Assembly: GCF_014195635.1 (NCBI RefSeq)
Contig: NZ_JACICC010000003.1
Span: forward strand, 248,001 to 312,000
Source of the DNA: Pseudochelatococcus contaminans
Lineage (GTDB): Bacteria > Pseudomonadota > Alphaproteobacteria > Rhizobiales > Beijerinckiaceae
Direction of reading: 5' to 3'
DNA length: 64,000 nucleotides
The position numbers were made by a program, and so were the translations under genes. Numbering within the stretch: position 1 is the first letter of the stretch; every line of letters begins with the position of its first letter. Positions 8,877 through 16,519 of the stretch are shown in pieces. The notes beneath the pieces are model-generated. The model did not search any database and had not been told where the DNA came from. It saw only the letters and a list, made by a program, of their open reading frames with translations.

Positions 8877-8908
8877 AAAAAAACTGCCGCCGGACATAAT
8901 CCGGCGGC
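8877..8908 (-). terminator. Rho-independent terminator of the long phasin gene
   Basis: The perfect 9-bp stem GCCGCCGGA/TCCGGCGGC (8886-8894 with 8900-8908) has a five-base loop. On the minus strand it is followed by seven T residues (8877-8883). It lies 39 bases after the stop of the gene at 8948-10183. Confidence 0.85.
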
Positions 8909-8947
8909 GGGATGTAACCTCTTGCGGTGTAACGCAGACTCACAGCG

Positions 8948-10183
8948 TCAGTGACGCGTGTCCTTGTCGTCCTGGCGGGACGGGGAGAGGACATCCGTCA
9001 GCAGGCGGTTCGAGGTCTGGGCGATATCCTTGAGCTGGGTGGAGGTCGTCTCAAACTGGCGGCGCAGCTCACGGGTATGCAGCTCAACGGCTTCGGCCAG
9101 CGAGCCGGCGCTCAGCAGACGACGCCACAGATCGATAGCGCCATCGGTCTGGGTGCGGACAAGATCGAAAAGCTTGGTGTTGAGTTCGGTCACGCCGCGC
9201 GTCGCGATGGAGACGTTCCGCGTCCAGATCTCGCTCTGATCGTTGATCGTCTTGTAGCCTGCCCGCTGGCGCTGAGCGGCAGCCGGGTGGGTGCGAAGCT
9301 GGGCGACAGCTGCCAGCCCAAGGCTCACGGCAGCCTTCTCCACAGCCTCGGCCGCAACGGCGGCGCTTGCTGCGATGGCCGGCTTTTCGATTTCAGCCTG
9401 CTTCGGCTCAACCGGCGCGGCCGTATCGCGGGCGATGCCGGTGACGGGCGTGCGCTCGTCGAACAGGCCGCTGGAATGGGCATGCTTGTCGGTGGAAGGG
9501 GCCACAGTTCCCGCAGCAGGAGCAGCCTTGGCCCTCGTATGAGCAGGAGCGGGCTTGGCAGTCGCAGCCTTCACGCCTTCCGCCTTGCCAGCCTCGGTGT
9601 GGGCAGCTTCGGCAACGGGCGCAGGGGAAGCAGGCGGATTGGCCGCCGCAGCAGGTTTCGCAGCTTCAACAGGCTTGGGGGCCTCGACGGGCTTTGCAGC
9701 CTCGACGGGCTTGGGTGCCTCAACAGGCTTGGCGGCCTCAACGGGCTTCGGAGCTTCAACAAGCTTCGGGGCTTCGGCAGCCTTTGTTTCGGAAACTTCA
9801 GCTTTGTGTGCTTCAGCCTTGGGAGCTTCCTTTTCGGAATGCTCGACCTTGGGGGCGCTGGCTACGGACGTTTCAGCCTTGGCTTCGTCGGTTTTCAGCT
9901 GGCTGGATGTCGGCGGCGTTTCGGTCACCTTGGCGGCCTGTGCCAGCGCACGGGTGGAGGTGGCTGCTGCGCGGGGTTTCGCTGCTGCCGGGGCAGCGGC
10001 TGCGGCGGGAGCAGGGACAGGAGCGGCAGCAGGGGATGCGGCTGCGGCGGAGGTCGTGTCCGGCGTAGCGGCGGCAACGACCGGGGCCTCTTTATTTGCC
10101 GTGGTCGTCGTTGCGGTTTTTACCGGGCTCGTCCTCTTCCTGCCGCCAGTTGCGGGGGGCCCACCTGCCTTGCGCGTCGTCAT
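8948..10183 (-). CDS. Phasin family protein with long Ala/Pro/Lys-rich N-terminal region
   Basis: The C-terminal 110 residues are a phasin domain (NDQSEIWTRNVSIATRG, LFDLVRTQTDGAIDLWRRLL and RRQFETTSTQLKDIAQTS), the amphipathic helical part that coats polyhydroxyalkanoate granules. The first 300 residues are low complexity: alanine, proline, lysine and glutamate, with a run of alternating PKPVEA and AKPVEA units. Such tails resemble the lysine/alanine-rich region of PhaF-type proteins that bind DNA and help segregate granules; that role is inferred. The ATG at 10183 follows an AGGA site; a longer reading to 10228 lacks one. A smaller phasin lies upstream on the same strand. Confidence 0.8.
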   Translation of the reverse strand: MTTRKAGGPPATGGRKRTSPVKTATTTTANKEAPVVAAATPDTTSAAAASPAAAPVPAPAAAAAPAAAKPRAAATSTRALAQAAKVTETPPTSSQLKTDEAKAETSVASAPKVEHSEKEAPKAEAHKAEVSETKAAEAPKLVEAPKPVEAAKPVEAPKPVEAAKPVEAPKPVEAAKPAAAANPPASPAPVAEAAHTEAGKAEGVKAATAKPAPAHTRAKAAPAAGTVAPSTDKHAHSSGLFDERTPVTGIARDTAAPVEPKQAEIEKPAIAASAAVAAEAVEKAAVSLGLAAVAQLRTHPAAAQRQRAGYKTINDQSEIWTRNVSIATRGVTELNTKLFDLVRTQTDGAIDLWRRLLSAGSLAEAVELHTRELRRQFETTSTQLKDIAQTSNRLLTDVLSPSRQDDKDTRH

Positions 10184-10532
10184 GGAAATCCTGCTCCGTC
10201 TAATAAATGCCAACCCTAGTATCGCCATGAACCGGGAGGGCCGTCAGGGATCTAACGCGGCCGATCACTGGAGAGCCGCGACACGGCCGGCGAACATCCC
10301 GTCGATATGCCAGCGTCGCGTGACGCCGCGATGTCCCTATGGGACATATCGAACTTGCCGTTCCGTTCCTGCTTCAGGGCAGGTCCGGTTTCGGCTGAAA
10401 GATTTGCGGACAGATCCCACTATTGAGCCACATGCCCGCCGTCATTCATACGGGGTCGTCGCAAAACTTCTGGACGATCCGGCCTGACATCCGTCATTCA
10501 CAGGATATCCCCGGAATTGAAAGATGAAATGA

Positions 10533-10565
10533 TGCATTTGTCCATAGCTGTGATGGATAAATGCA
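10533..10565. repeat. Imperfect palindrome between phasin genes
   Basis: Two 13-base arms, TGCATTTGTCCAT (10533-10545) and ATGGATAAATGCA (10553-10565), are inverted copies with one mismatch and a 7-base spacer. The T-run lies on the wrong side for a minus-strand terminator, so a protein-binding site is as likely as a hairpin. Confidence 0.5.
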
Positions 10566-10634
10566 AAAAACAGTCGCATTCATGTCCGCGCGTTGCTCAA
10601 TCGATACGGTCACGCGGACTGTGCATGATCGGCC

Positions 10635-10671
10635 CGGCTGCGTCCGGAGCTGTCGCCCCGGCGCAGCCGGC
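10635..10671 (-). terminator. Possible hairpin downstream of the small phasin gene
   Basis: A 9-bp perfect stem (CCGGCTGCG at 10635-10643, CGCAGCCGG at 10663-10671) with a 19-base loop lies 24 bases after the small phasin stop. There is no T-run, so termination is uncertain. Confidence 0.35.
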
Positions 10672-10694
10672 TCACGATCACGCGTGGGAGTTGA

Positions 10695-11162
10695 TCAAGC
10701 GTGGGACTTCGTCGCGTCCTTGGCGGCATCGGTCACAGCCTGCGTGGCTTCCGTTGCCTTGTTGGTCGCTTCCTTCACGGCGTTCTGCACGTGCTGGGTA
10801 GCTTCGCTGGCGGACTTCTGGACAACCGAACCGAAGTCACGAGCCTGTTCCTGCAGAGCAGCGAACTGGTTCTTCAGGTACTCGTTCTGGTACTGCGAAA
10901 CTTCGCGCAGATCCTTGGCGCGCACCAGCTTCTCAGCCAGGTCGAATGCAGCGCCAACGTTCGTCTCGGCGTAGGAGAGCGTGCGGCGAGCAACTTCGTG
11001 CGTGTTGAAAGGAACCGGCGTGGACTGGTTCTCGAACGCGGCGACAGCCTTGTGAGCGGCGCTGAGGTAGCCGTCGAAAGCCTTGCGAGCCTGCTCGACG
11101 CTCTTTTCTGCGAACTCGCGCAGTTCTGCGGGGATTTCGTAGTTCGGGGTGGTGTTGGTCAT
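10695..11162 (-). CDS. Phasin family protein
   Basis: This 155-residue, almost wholly helical protein matches the Phasin_2 family of small granule-associated proteins that coat polyhydroxyalkanoate inclusions. Typical features are REFAEKSVEQARKAFDGYL, SYAETNVGAAFDLAEKLVRAKD with the following LREVSQYQNEYLKNQF, and a C-terminal alanine/threonine/lysine repeat-like helix (EATQHVQNAVKEATNKATEA). The ATG at 11162 has a clear AGGAG site eight bases upstream; earlier in-frame starts lack one. A palindrome about 80 bases upstream may bind the phasin repressor PhaR. Confidence 0.9.
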   Translation of the reverse strand: MTNTTPNYEIPAELREFAEKSVEQARKAFDGYLSAAHKAVAAFENQSTPVPFNTHEVARRTLSYAETNVGAAFDLAEKLVRAKDLREVSQYQNEYLKNQFAALQEQARDFGSVVQKSASEATQHVQNAVKEATNKATEATQAVTDAAKDATKSHA

Positions 11163-11240
11163 CGTAGGGCTCCTAGGAAAATACTGGATACACTCGATAC
11201 AGGATTTGCGACACAAGACTTGTGCATCGCAATGCTTATA

Positions 11241-11255
11241 TGTTGCGGCGCAACA
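11241..11255 (-). promoter_or_regulatory. TTGC-N3-GCAA palindrome upstream of the phasin gene (PhaR-like operator)
   Basis: The sequence TGTTGCGGCGCAACA has 7-base arms around a single central base. It sits 79 bases upstream of the phasin start. PhaR repressors of alphaproteobacteria are known to bind TGC-N3-GCA-type sites in front of phasin genes; this match is by eye, and the assignment is inference. A further TGC-N3-GCA motif lies at 11223-11231. Confidence 0.45.
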
Positions 11256-11556
11256 TTGCAAGAGCAACGTCTTGAAGAAACGTTGCTCTGTCAACTTTTC
11301 CGGCCTGTCCGTCAGAAGGGTGACAGCCCTTCCGGCAGGGCCGGGGTTGACGCCGATGACAGGCTGACGGGCGATGGACATACCCCGCCCGGCATCGGGA
11401 TGCAGACCAGCCGCGATCGCTGCTCCACGATGGCGCACGAAACATCGCCCCCGGGAAGCAGTTGCCCAAGAAGCTCCTGCCGCAGCATTAACGCTGATTC
11501 CAGCTTGCGCCCGACAGGATACGCAGTTTTCGTGACGTTCTGCGTACAAGGGTATA

Positions 11557-11571
11557 TTAACGTTTCGTTAG
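11557..11571 (+). promoter_or_regulatory. CtrA box (TTAA-N7-TTAG) upstream of the cell-cycle kinase
   Basis: TTAACGTTTCGTTAG matches the CtrA consensus TTAA-N7-TTAA in all but the last base and stands 60 bases before the kinase ATG. The ctrA gene itself is at 43254-43955. Confidence 0.5.
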
Positions 11572-11630
11572 TCATATGTCGCGTCGCTTGTTCAATAATC
11601 TGACGGGCGATTTGCAAGCGGGTGATTCGT

Positions 11631-14600
11631 ATGTCCCGAGGTTCGGATACGGCCGGTCAAAAGCTATGGAACGATCCGGCGCTGGCAGAGCTTGTCGAGC
11701 GGGAGACCGCCGCTGTGCTCTGGTCGCTTGACGGGAGCCGCGTGATCGGCGCCTCCGTGGGCACTGCTGGCCTTGCCCCCGCATTGCGCGCGGCAGGGGG
11801 TGAAAATCTGCGCGGCCGCCTTCGGCGCGTCGCGGCGGCCCTGTCCGCTGGAAGTGGTGTGCGGCTGGAGCGCGTCACTTTGCCGCAGGGTTACGGCATC
11901 ACCCGCCTCCTGCTGGAATGCCACCGCGTCGCCACGGGCGATGGCGAGTTTCTGCTCACCATCCTGCGTGGCCCGTTGCCGCGCCTTCCGCGTGTCGTCG
12001 TCGAGCAGGAGCCGATCTCCGGCGATGCTGCGCCCGTTGCTGCTGAGGCTGTTGCGGTTCGTCCGCATGATGATGTGCCGGATGCGGCAGCGGGGCGCGC
12101 GGATCAGTTCGGGCGGCTGTTTGCGTTTGCCGGCAGCAGGCCGACAGTTCGTTTCATCTGGGAAAGCGACACGGACGGATGCCTGACGCGTGTATCCACA
12201 GAGCTTGCAGCGCTTGTCGGCCATGAAGCCGGCGCGATTGGCGGGCGCACCTGGCCCTCGCTTGTAGACGCGGGGATCGTTGTCGATCCCGGCGACGGCG
12301 TTGCGGCCGCCTTGGCGCGCCAAGCCACATGGAGCGGCAAAGAAGTGCAATGGCGCGTCGGCGACGATGCCGACATGCCGCGCCTTATCGTGGAAATGGC
12401 CGGGATTCCCGTGCACGATGGCCGCCGGCGGTTTCGGGGCTATCGCGGTTTCGGCATCGCGCGGGTGGCGCGTCTTCGTGATAGCATGCAGGACGTCGAC
12501 ATTCAGGAGGCTCTGACCGCGTCTCGTCGGGACGAGCCACGCGAAACGCCTGACACACGACCGCGTGACGAAGGACATCGCGCCGGATTGAGCGATAACG
12601 AGAAGCAGGCGTTTCGCGATATTGCCAAGGCGCTTGGCGTTCTGCGTTCTTCTGCGGCTGCTGAGGCGCAGGAGCCAGCCCGTTCCGAGGCAAGCGCGCC
12701 AGCAAAGGCGGATAAACCCCAGAAGCCAACCGGACGTGGCGCGGCTGGCCTGCGGCTCGTGCCCGATGAGACGGAAAAAGCGCAGCCCGAGGTTAAGCTC
12801 CCGCCTGCACCCGCTGCGGAGGCAGAGCAGCCCGTCGTCGCGGAACGCGATGCATCCATGAGTGCTGTCAGCGATTCTGAAGTATCGCATGCAAAGTCGA
12901 ATGATGCCGCGCCCGCGCCTTTCGGGACGTTGAGCGATCATATGTCGCATCGCAAAAGGCTGCTGCTGCGTCCGGTCGATGACTTCGATGAGACAGAGAC
13001 GGAAACGGCTGCTCCGCCAGAGGAGGAGATGCTCCCCCCGCTGGCCGATACGGGCTCGCCGGACCCGCTTCCCGAAAAGCCGGAACCTCGACCTGCAATC
13101 GCCGGTCTGGAGCCGGTCTCTGCGGAGCTGGACACAGAAGGCCCCTTGGCTGCAATGCGCCCTGATCCGGTCGACGACGAGCCGGAGCCGGTGGAAACGC
13201 CCGCCGTTGCATCTATCGCTGTTCCGCCGCCCGACGTGGTGGTTCTTCGGGAGGTGACTGCTGCTGACACGGTGGTTCCGGACACTGTGGTCCCGGATGT
13301 CATGCCGGCAGTCGCCCGGTTGCCTGTCTCTGCTCTGCCACCTGCGGCAGAAGCGCATGAAGCTGCATCGTCCGACGCGCGTGTCGATGTTGGTCTCGAT
13401 GTGAGTGATTCCGTTGCCCTCATCGCCAACCGGCTTCCCATCGGCATGATTGTCAGCCGCGATACCGAAACCTTGTTCGTCAATCGCGCGCTGCTGGACC
13501 TGCTCGGTTACGAGGATGCTGCGGCCTTCCGCAGCGCTGGCGGGTTGCGCTCGCTGTTCGTGAGCACGCCCGGCGGCGGCGATGCCCCGCTGGCGCTGCG
13601 CACGGCTTATGGCGCGCCGGTGTCTGTCGATGCGCGCATGACGACCATTCCGTGGGCGGATCAGGACCGGCCTGCGACGCTGATTTCCTTCCGCCGTGCC
13701 ATTGAGCCGCGAACGGAAGCGCATCTGCGCGCGCTGGAGCGGGAGTTGCGCCATCAGGAAGCGCGTGTGCGGGCGCTTGACACAATTCTGGACACGGCCA
13801 CCGATGGCGTCGTCACGCTGGACGGTCTCGGGCGGTTGCTGTCGATGAACCGTTCCGCCGAGGCTCTGTTTGGCTGCGAGGAAACTGACGTTGTCGGCGG
13901 CACCTTCTGGCATCTGCTATCGCCGGAGAGCCGCTCGGTCGCCACCGCTTACTTCGAAGGTTTGCGCGCTGGCGGTCTTGCCAGCGTGCTCAATGACGGG
14001 CTGGCGGTGCGGGCGCGTGCGCCGGCGGCGGCAGGGCCGGGGGCGGACGAAATCCCGCTGACGATGATCATGGGCCGTCTCGCGCCGGATCCCGGCGATG
14101 GCGCACCCGGCACGGGGCGTGGGCATGCCGGGCGTTCGCAACGCTTCTTCGCCATCCTGCGGGATGTGAGCGGGAGTGCGCCGGCCGCGGGCCATATCGC
14201 CGCGCCGGCGCGGCTGGAATCGGGCGATCAGGCCCAGTTCCTGGCGCGGGTGAGCCACGAGATCCGCACGCCGCTCAACGCCATCATCGGCTTTGCCGAG
14301 GTGATGCTGGAAGAGCGCTTCGGGCCCATCGGCACCGAACGTTACCGCGAGTACCTGCGCGACATCCACAGTTCCGGCGGGCAGGTCATCAGCCTCGTCA
14401 ACGACCTGCTCGACCTTGCCCGCATCGAGGCCGGGCGTCTGGAGCTTGCACCTGCCGATGTGCTGTTGAACCATGTCGTTTCGGCCTGCGTCGGCCTGAT
14501 GATGCCGCAGGCCGAGCGTCAGCAGGTGGTGCTGCGCACGAGCCTGCCGCAGGGCCTGCCGAGCGTGAACATCGACGAACGGGCGTTGCAGCAGATCGTG

Positions 14601-14975
14601 CTCAACCTGCTGTCGAATGCGGTGAAGTTCACCGACGCGGGCGGGCAGGTGATCGTGTCGACGGCGCGGACCGATGACGGTGGAGCGGCTCTGCGGATTC
14701 GCGATACCGGCATCGGCATGACGCGCTCGCAGGTGACGGCGGCGCTGACACCGTTCGCGCAGCTCAACACGACGCATCTTGGCCGGGCAGATGGGGCAGG
14801 ACTCGGTCTGCCATTGACGCGTGCACTCGTTGAGGCAAGCGGCGGTCGGTTTTCCATCACCAGCACACCGACGGAGGGAACGCTGGTGGAAATCGTGTTC
14901 CCGCGCACCGCTGCCGCGCAGGGCAAGACGCCTTCGGCCGGCGTTCAGGAAAGGGCTAATCCCTCATCCCAATAA
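11631..14975 (+). CDS. PAS-domain sensor histidine kinase of the PdhS/PleC/DivJ cell-cycle type
   Basis: This 1114-residue hybrid of PAS domains and a histidine kinase core has no clear membrane segment, so a soluble or pole-localised kinase is likely. Its core matches Brucella PdhS and relatives that act on the single-domain regulator DivK: His876 in FLARVSHEIRTPLNAIIGFA, then EERFGPIGTERYREYLRDI and LVNDLLDLARIEAGRLEL, an N box (IVLNLLSNAVKFT) and G boxes (RIRDTGIGM, GAGLGLPLT). PAS-like regions lie at about 160-285, 595-700 and 710-830. Residues 290-590 are a proline/glutamate/alanine-rich linker. The ATG at 11631 or a GTG at 11622 could start it. Its last 31 bases overlap the LysR gene on the other strand. 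Confidence 0.88.
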   Translation: MSRGSDTAGQKLWNDPALAELVERETAAVLWSLDGSRVIGASVGTAGLAPALRAAGGENLRGRLRRVAAALSAGSGVRLERVTLPQGYGITRLLLECHRVATGDGEFLLTILRGPLPRLPRVVVEQEPISGDAAPVAAEAVAVRPHDDVPDAAAGRADQFGRLFAFAGSRPTVRFIWESDTDGCLTRVSTELAALVGHEAGAIGGRTWPSLVDAGIVVDPGDGVAAALARQATWSGKEVQWRVGDDADMPRLIVEMAGIPVHDGRRRFRGYRGFGIARVARLRDSMQDVDIQEALTASRRDEPRETPDTRPRDEGHRAGLSDNEKQAFRDIAKALGVLRSSAAAEAQEPARSEASAPAKADKPQKPTGRGAAGLRLVPDETEKAQPEVKLPPAPAAEAEQPVVAERDASMSAVSDSEVSHAKSNDAAPAPFGTLSDHMSHRKRLLLRPVDDFDETETETAAPPEEEMLPPLADTGSPDPLPEKPEPRPAIAGLEPVSAELDTEGPLAAMRPDPVDDEPEPVETPAVASIAVPPPDVVVLREVTAADTVVPDTVVPDVMPAVARLPVSALPPAAEAHEAASSDARVDVGLDVSDSVALIANRLPIGMIVSRDTETLFVNRALLDLLGYEDAAAFRSAGGLRSLFVSTPGGGDAPLALRTAYGAPVSVDARMTTIPWADQDRPATLISFRRAIEPRTEAHLRALERELRHQEARVRALDTILDTATDGVVTLDGLGRLLSMNRSAEALFGCEETDVVGGTFWHLLSPESRSVATAYFEGLRAGGLASVLNDGLAVRARAPAAAGPGADEIPLTMIMGRLAPDPGDGAPGTGRGHAGRSQRFFAILRDVSGSAPAAGHIAAPARLESGDQAQFLARVSHEIRTPLNAIIGFAEVMLEERFGPIGTERYREYLRDIHSSGGQVISLVNDLLDLARIEAGRLELAPADVLLNHVVSACVGLMMPQAERQQVVLRTSLPQGLPSVNIDERALQQIVLNLLSNAVKFTDAGGQVIVSTARTDDGGAALRIRDTGIGMTRSQVTAALTPFAQLNTTHLGRADGAGLGLPLTRALVEASGGRFSITSTPTEGTLVEIVFPRTAAAQGKTPSAGVQERANPSSQ

Positions 14976-15853
14976 GGGGTTGGCCCGAAAATCTCGGCGA
15001 GATAGTCCACGAACACGCGCACCTTCTGTTCCAGATGGCGGCGGCTGGGATAAACGGCGTAGACCGCCACCCGGCGCGATGCGCCATAGCCGGGCAGAAC
15101 CGCCCGCAGGCTGCCGTCGCGCAGTTCCGGGCCGATATCCCATGTCGAGCGCAGCGCGACCCCCATGCCGGCGATTACCGCCTCGCGCACCACCTCGCTG
15201 GAATTGGTGCGCAGCGGGGCGTTGATGCGCACCACGTGCTGCCCGTCCGGCCCCTCCAGCCGCCAGTGGTCGGTGTTGTGGGCCAACAGCGTATGGTGGG
15301 GCAGGTCGTCGATGTGCGCAGGCGTGCCGGCGCGTTCGAGATAGGCCGGCGCGGCGACCAGCAGGCGGTGGTTGGGCGCCAGTCGACGCGCAACGAGGCT
15401 TGAATCCGCCAGATCGGCGATGCGCACGGCAACGTCGAATCCCTGCCCGACGACATCGACGAATTCGTCCGTAAGGTTGAAATCCACGGTCAGGCCCGGA
15501 TGCCGTTGCAGAAATGTCAGCAGGCGCGGTGCAACGTGCATCCGGCCAAAAGATGTCGGGGCCGATACTTTGAGGACGCCGCGCACCTCGGCGCTGCCGC
15601 GCGCCACCCAGGCCTCCGCTTCCTCGACGCTGGCGAGGATGGCGACGGCGCGCTCATAAAGGCCATGGCCAGCTTCCGTGAGAGTGATCTGCCGCGTTGT
15701 GCGTTGCAGCAGACGCACGCCAAGCCGCTCCTCAAGACGCCGGATGCGCTTGGAAATAACCGCCGTTGACAGGCCCATGTCGCGCCCGGCCGCCGACATG
15801 CTGCCCGCCGCAACGACCTGCGCGAATGTATCGAGATCACCCATTCTATCCAT
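14945..15853 (-). CDS. LysR family transcriptional regulator
   Basis: This is a 302-residue DNA-binding regulator. The N-terminal winged helix-turn-helix is typical (LDTFAQVVAAGSMSAAGRDM, STAVISKRIRRLEERLGVRL with QRTTRQITLTEAG), followed by a LysR substrate-binding domain with the pattern of the CrgA/PA2758 group (VARRLAPNHRLLVAAPAYLERAG). It lies downstream of tadA on the same strand and has no divergent neighbour, so its target is not evident. Its 3' end overlaps the kinase gene by 31 bases. The ATG at 15853 gives the usual length. Confidence 0.93.
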   Translation of the reverse strand: MDRMGDLDTFAQVVAAGSMSAAGRDMGLSTAVISKRIRRLEERLGVRLLQRTTRQITLTEAGHGLYERAVAILASVEEAEAWVARGSAEVRGVLKVSAPTSFGRMHVAPRLLTFLQRHPGLTVDFNLTDEFVDVVGQGFDVAVRIADLADSSLVARRLAPNHRLLVAAPAYLERAGTPAHIDDLPHHTLLAHNTDHWRLEGPDGQHVVRINAPLRTNSSEVVREAVIAGMGVALRSTWDIGPELRDGSLRAVLPGYGASRRVAVYAVYPSRRHLEQKVRVFVDYLAEIFGPTPYWDEGLALS

Positions 15854-15912
15854 GGCGGCAGAATGGGCGATTATCAGCTTTCAGGCAACAGTGGCGATCA
15901 ACTTGCGGCGCT

Positions 15913-16341
15913 TTATCGCCGTTCGCGAAAAAAATCCTTCAGCAAAGCCGCTGATTCGCCCGCGCGCAAACCACCATAGACGTCCGGGGCGTGGTGGCAG
16001 GTGGGGGCGCTGAACAGCCGCACGCCATTGTCGACCGCGCCGCCCTTGGGGTCTTCCGCGCCGTAATAGAGCCGCCGGATGCGGGCGAACGAAATCGTCG
16101 CCGCGCACATGGGGCAGGGCTCCAGCGTGACGTAGAGATCGCAGTCGGGCAGGCGCTCGCTCGCCAGTTCACGGCACGCGGCGCGGATCGCCAGCACTTC
16201 GGCGTGGGCTGTGGGGTCGTTGTCGCGGCGGGTGCGGTTGTGGGCGCGCGCGATGATGACGCCGGCCCGCACCACCACCGCGCCGACGGGCACCTCGCCC
16301 GCCGAAGCCGCCAGCCGTGCCTCGTGAAAGGCAACGGACAT
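15913..16341 (-). CDS. tadA: tRNA adenosine deaminase / nucleoside deaminase (TadA-like)
   Basis: This zinc deaminase converts A34 to inosine in tRNA-Arg(ACG). The zinc site is complete: His46 and catalytic Glu48 in the HAE motif, Cys76 and Cys79 in PCPMC. The flanking EVPVGAVVV, LYVTLEP and RRLYYGAEDPKGGAVDNG patterns are those of TadA. I chose the ATG at 16341, which gives 142 residues, the family size. The frame stays open to an ATG at 16440 (175 residues), but the added residues are unlike the family. The 60-base gap to the LysR gene allows co-transcription. Confidence 0.88.
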   Translation of the reverse strand: MSVAFHEARLAASAGEVPVGAVVVRAGVIIARAHNRTRRDNDPTAHAEVLAIRAACRELASERLPDCDLYVTLEPCPMCAATISFARIRRLYYGAEDPKGGAVDNGVRLFSAPTCHHAPDVYGGLRAGESAALLKDFFRERR

Positions 16342-16519
16342 CGGGTCCGTATCCCCGCGATCATCGGGCGCACGGTCAGCGGGAAACCGGCTATCGGAGG
16401 GGCATTGCGGTGACATCAGGATGCAAAGGTTGTCCGGCATGAAATAAAAGCGAGCGTGCCGCCCGTTATTGTGCCTTGATGCTCTCGCGTCAATGCGATC
16501 ACTCTGCTATGAGCAGCCA

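Larger units (their letters stand above)
10184..10694. other. Intergenic region between two phasin genes
   Basis: This 511-base stretch separates the two minus-strand phasin genes. I see no gene. It contains two inverted repeats annotated separately (10533-10565 and 10635-10671). The promoter of the long phasin gene must lie near 10190-10300, but I cannot place it. Confidence 0.6.
11163..11630. other. Divergent control region between phasin and kinase genes
   Basis: This 468-base region has no gene that I can support. It must hold the phasin promoter (leftward) and the kinase promoter (rightward). A TTGC-N3-GCAA palindrome lies near the phasin side and a CtrA-type site near the kinase side; both are annotated separately. 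One GATTC site lies at 11496-11500. Confidence 0.6.

Noticed and set aside
8951-10487. Long plus-strand frames opposite the long phasin gene
   Set aside because: Glycine/alanine/serine-rich translation of low-complexity DNA with no domain. The minus strand has a phasin domain, a ribosome site and a terminator.
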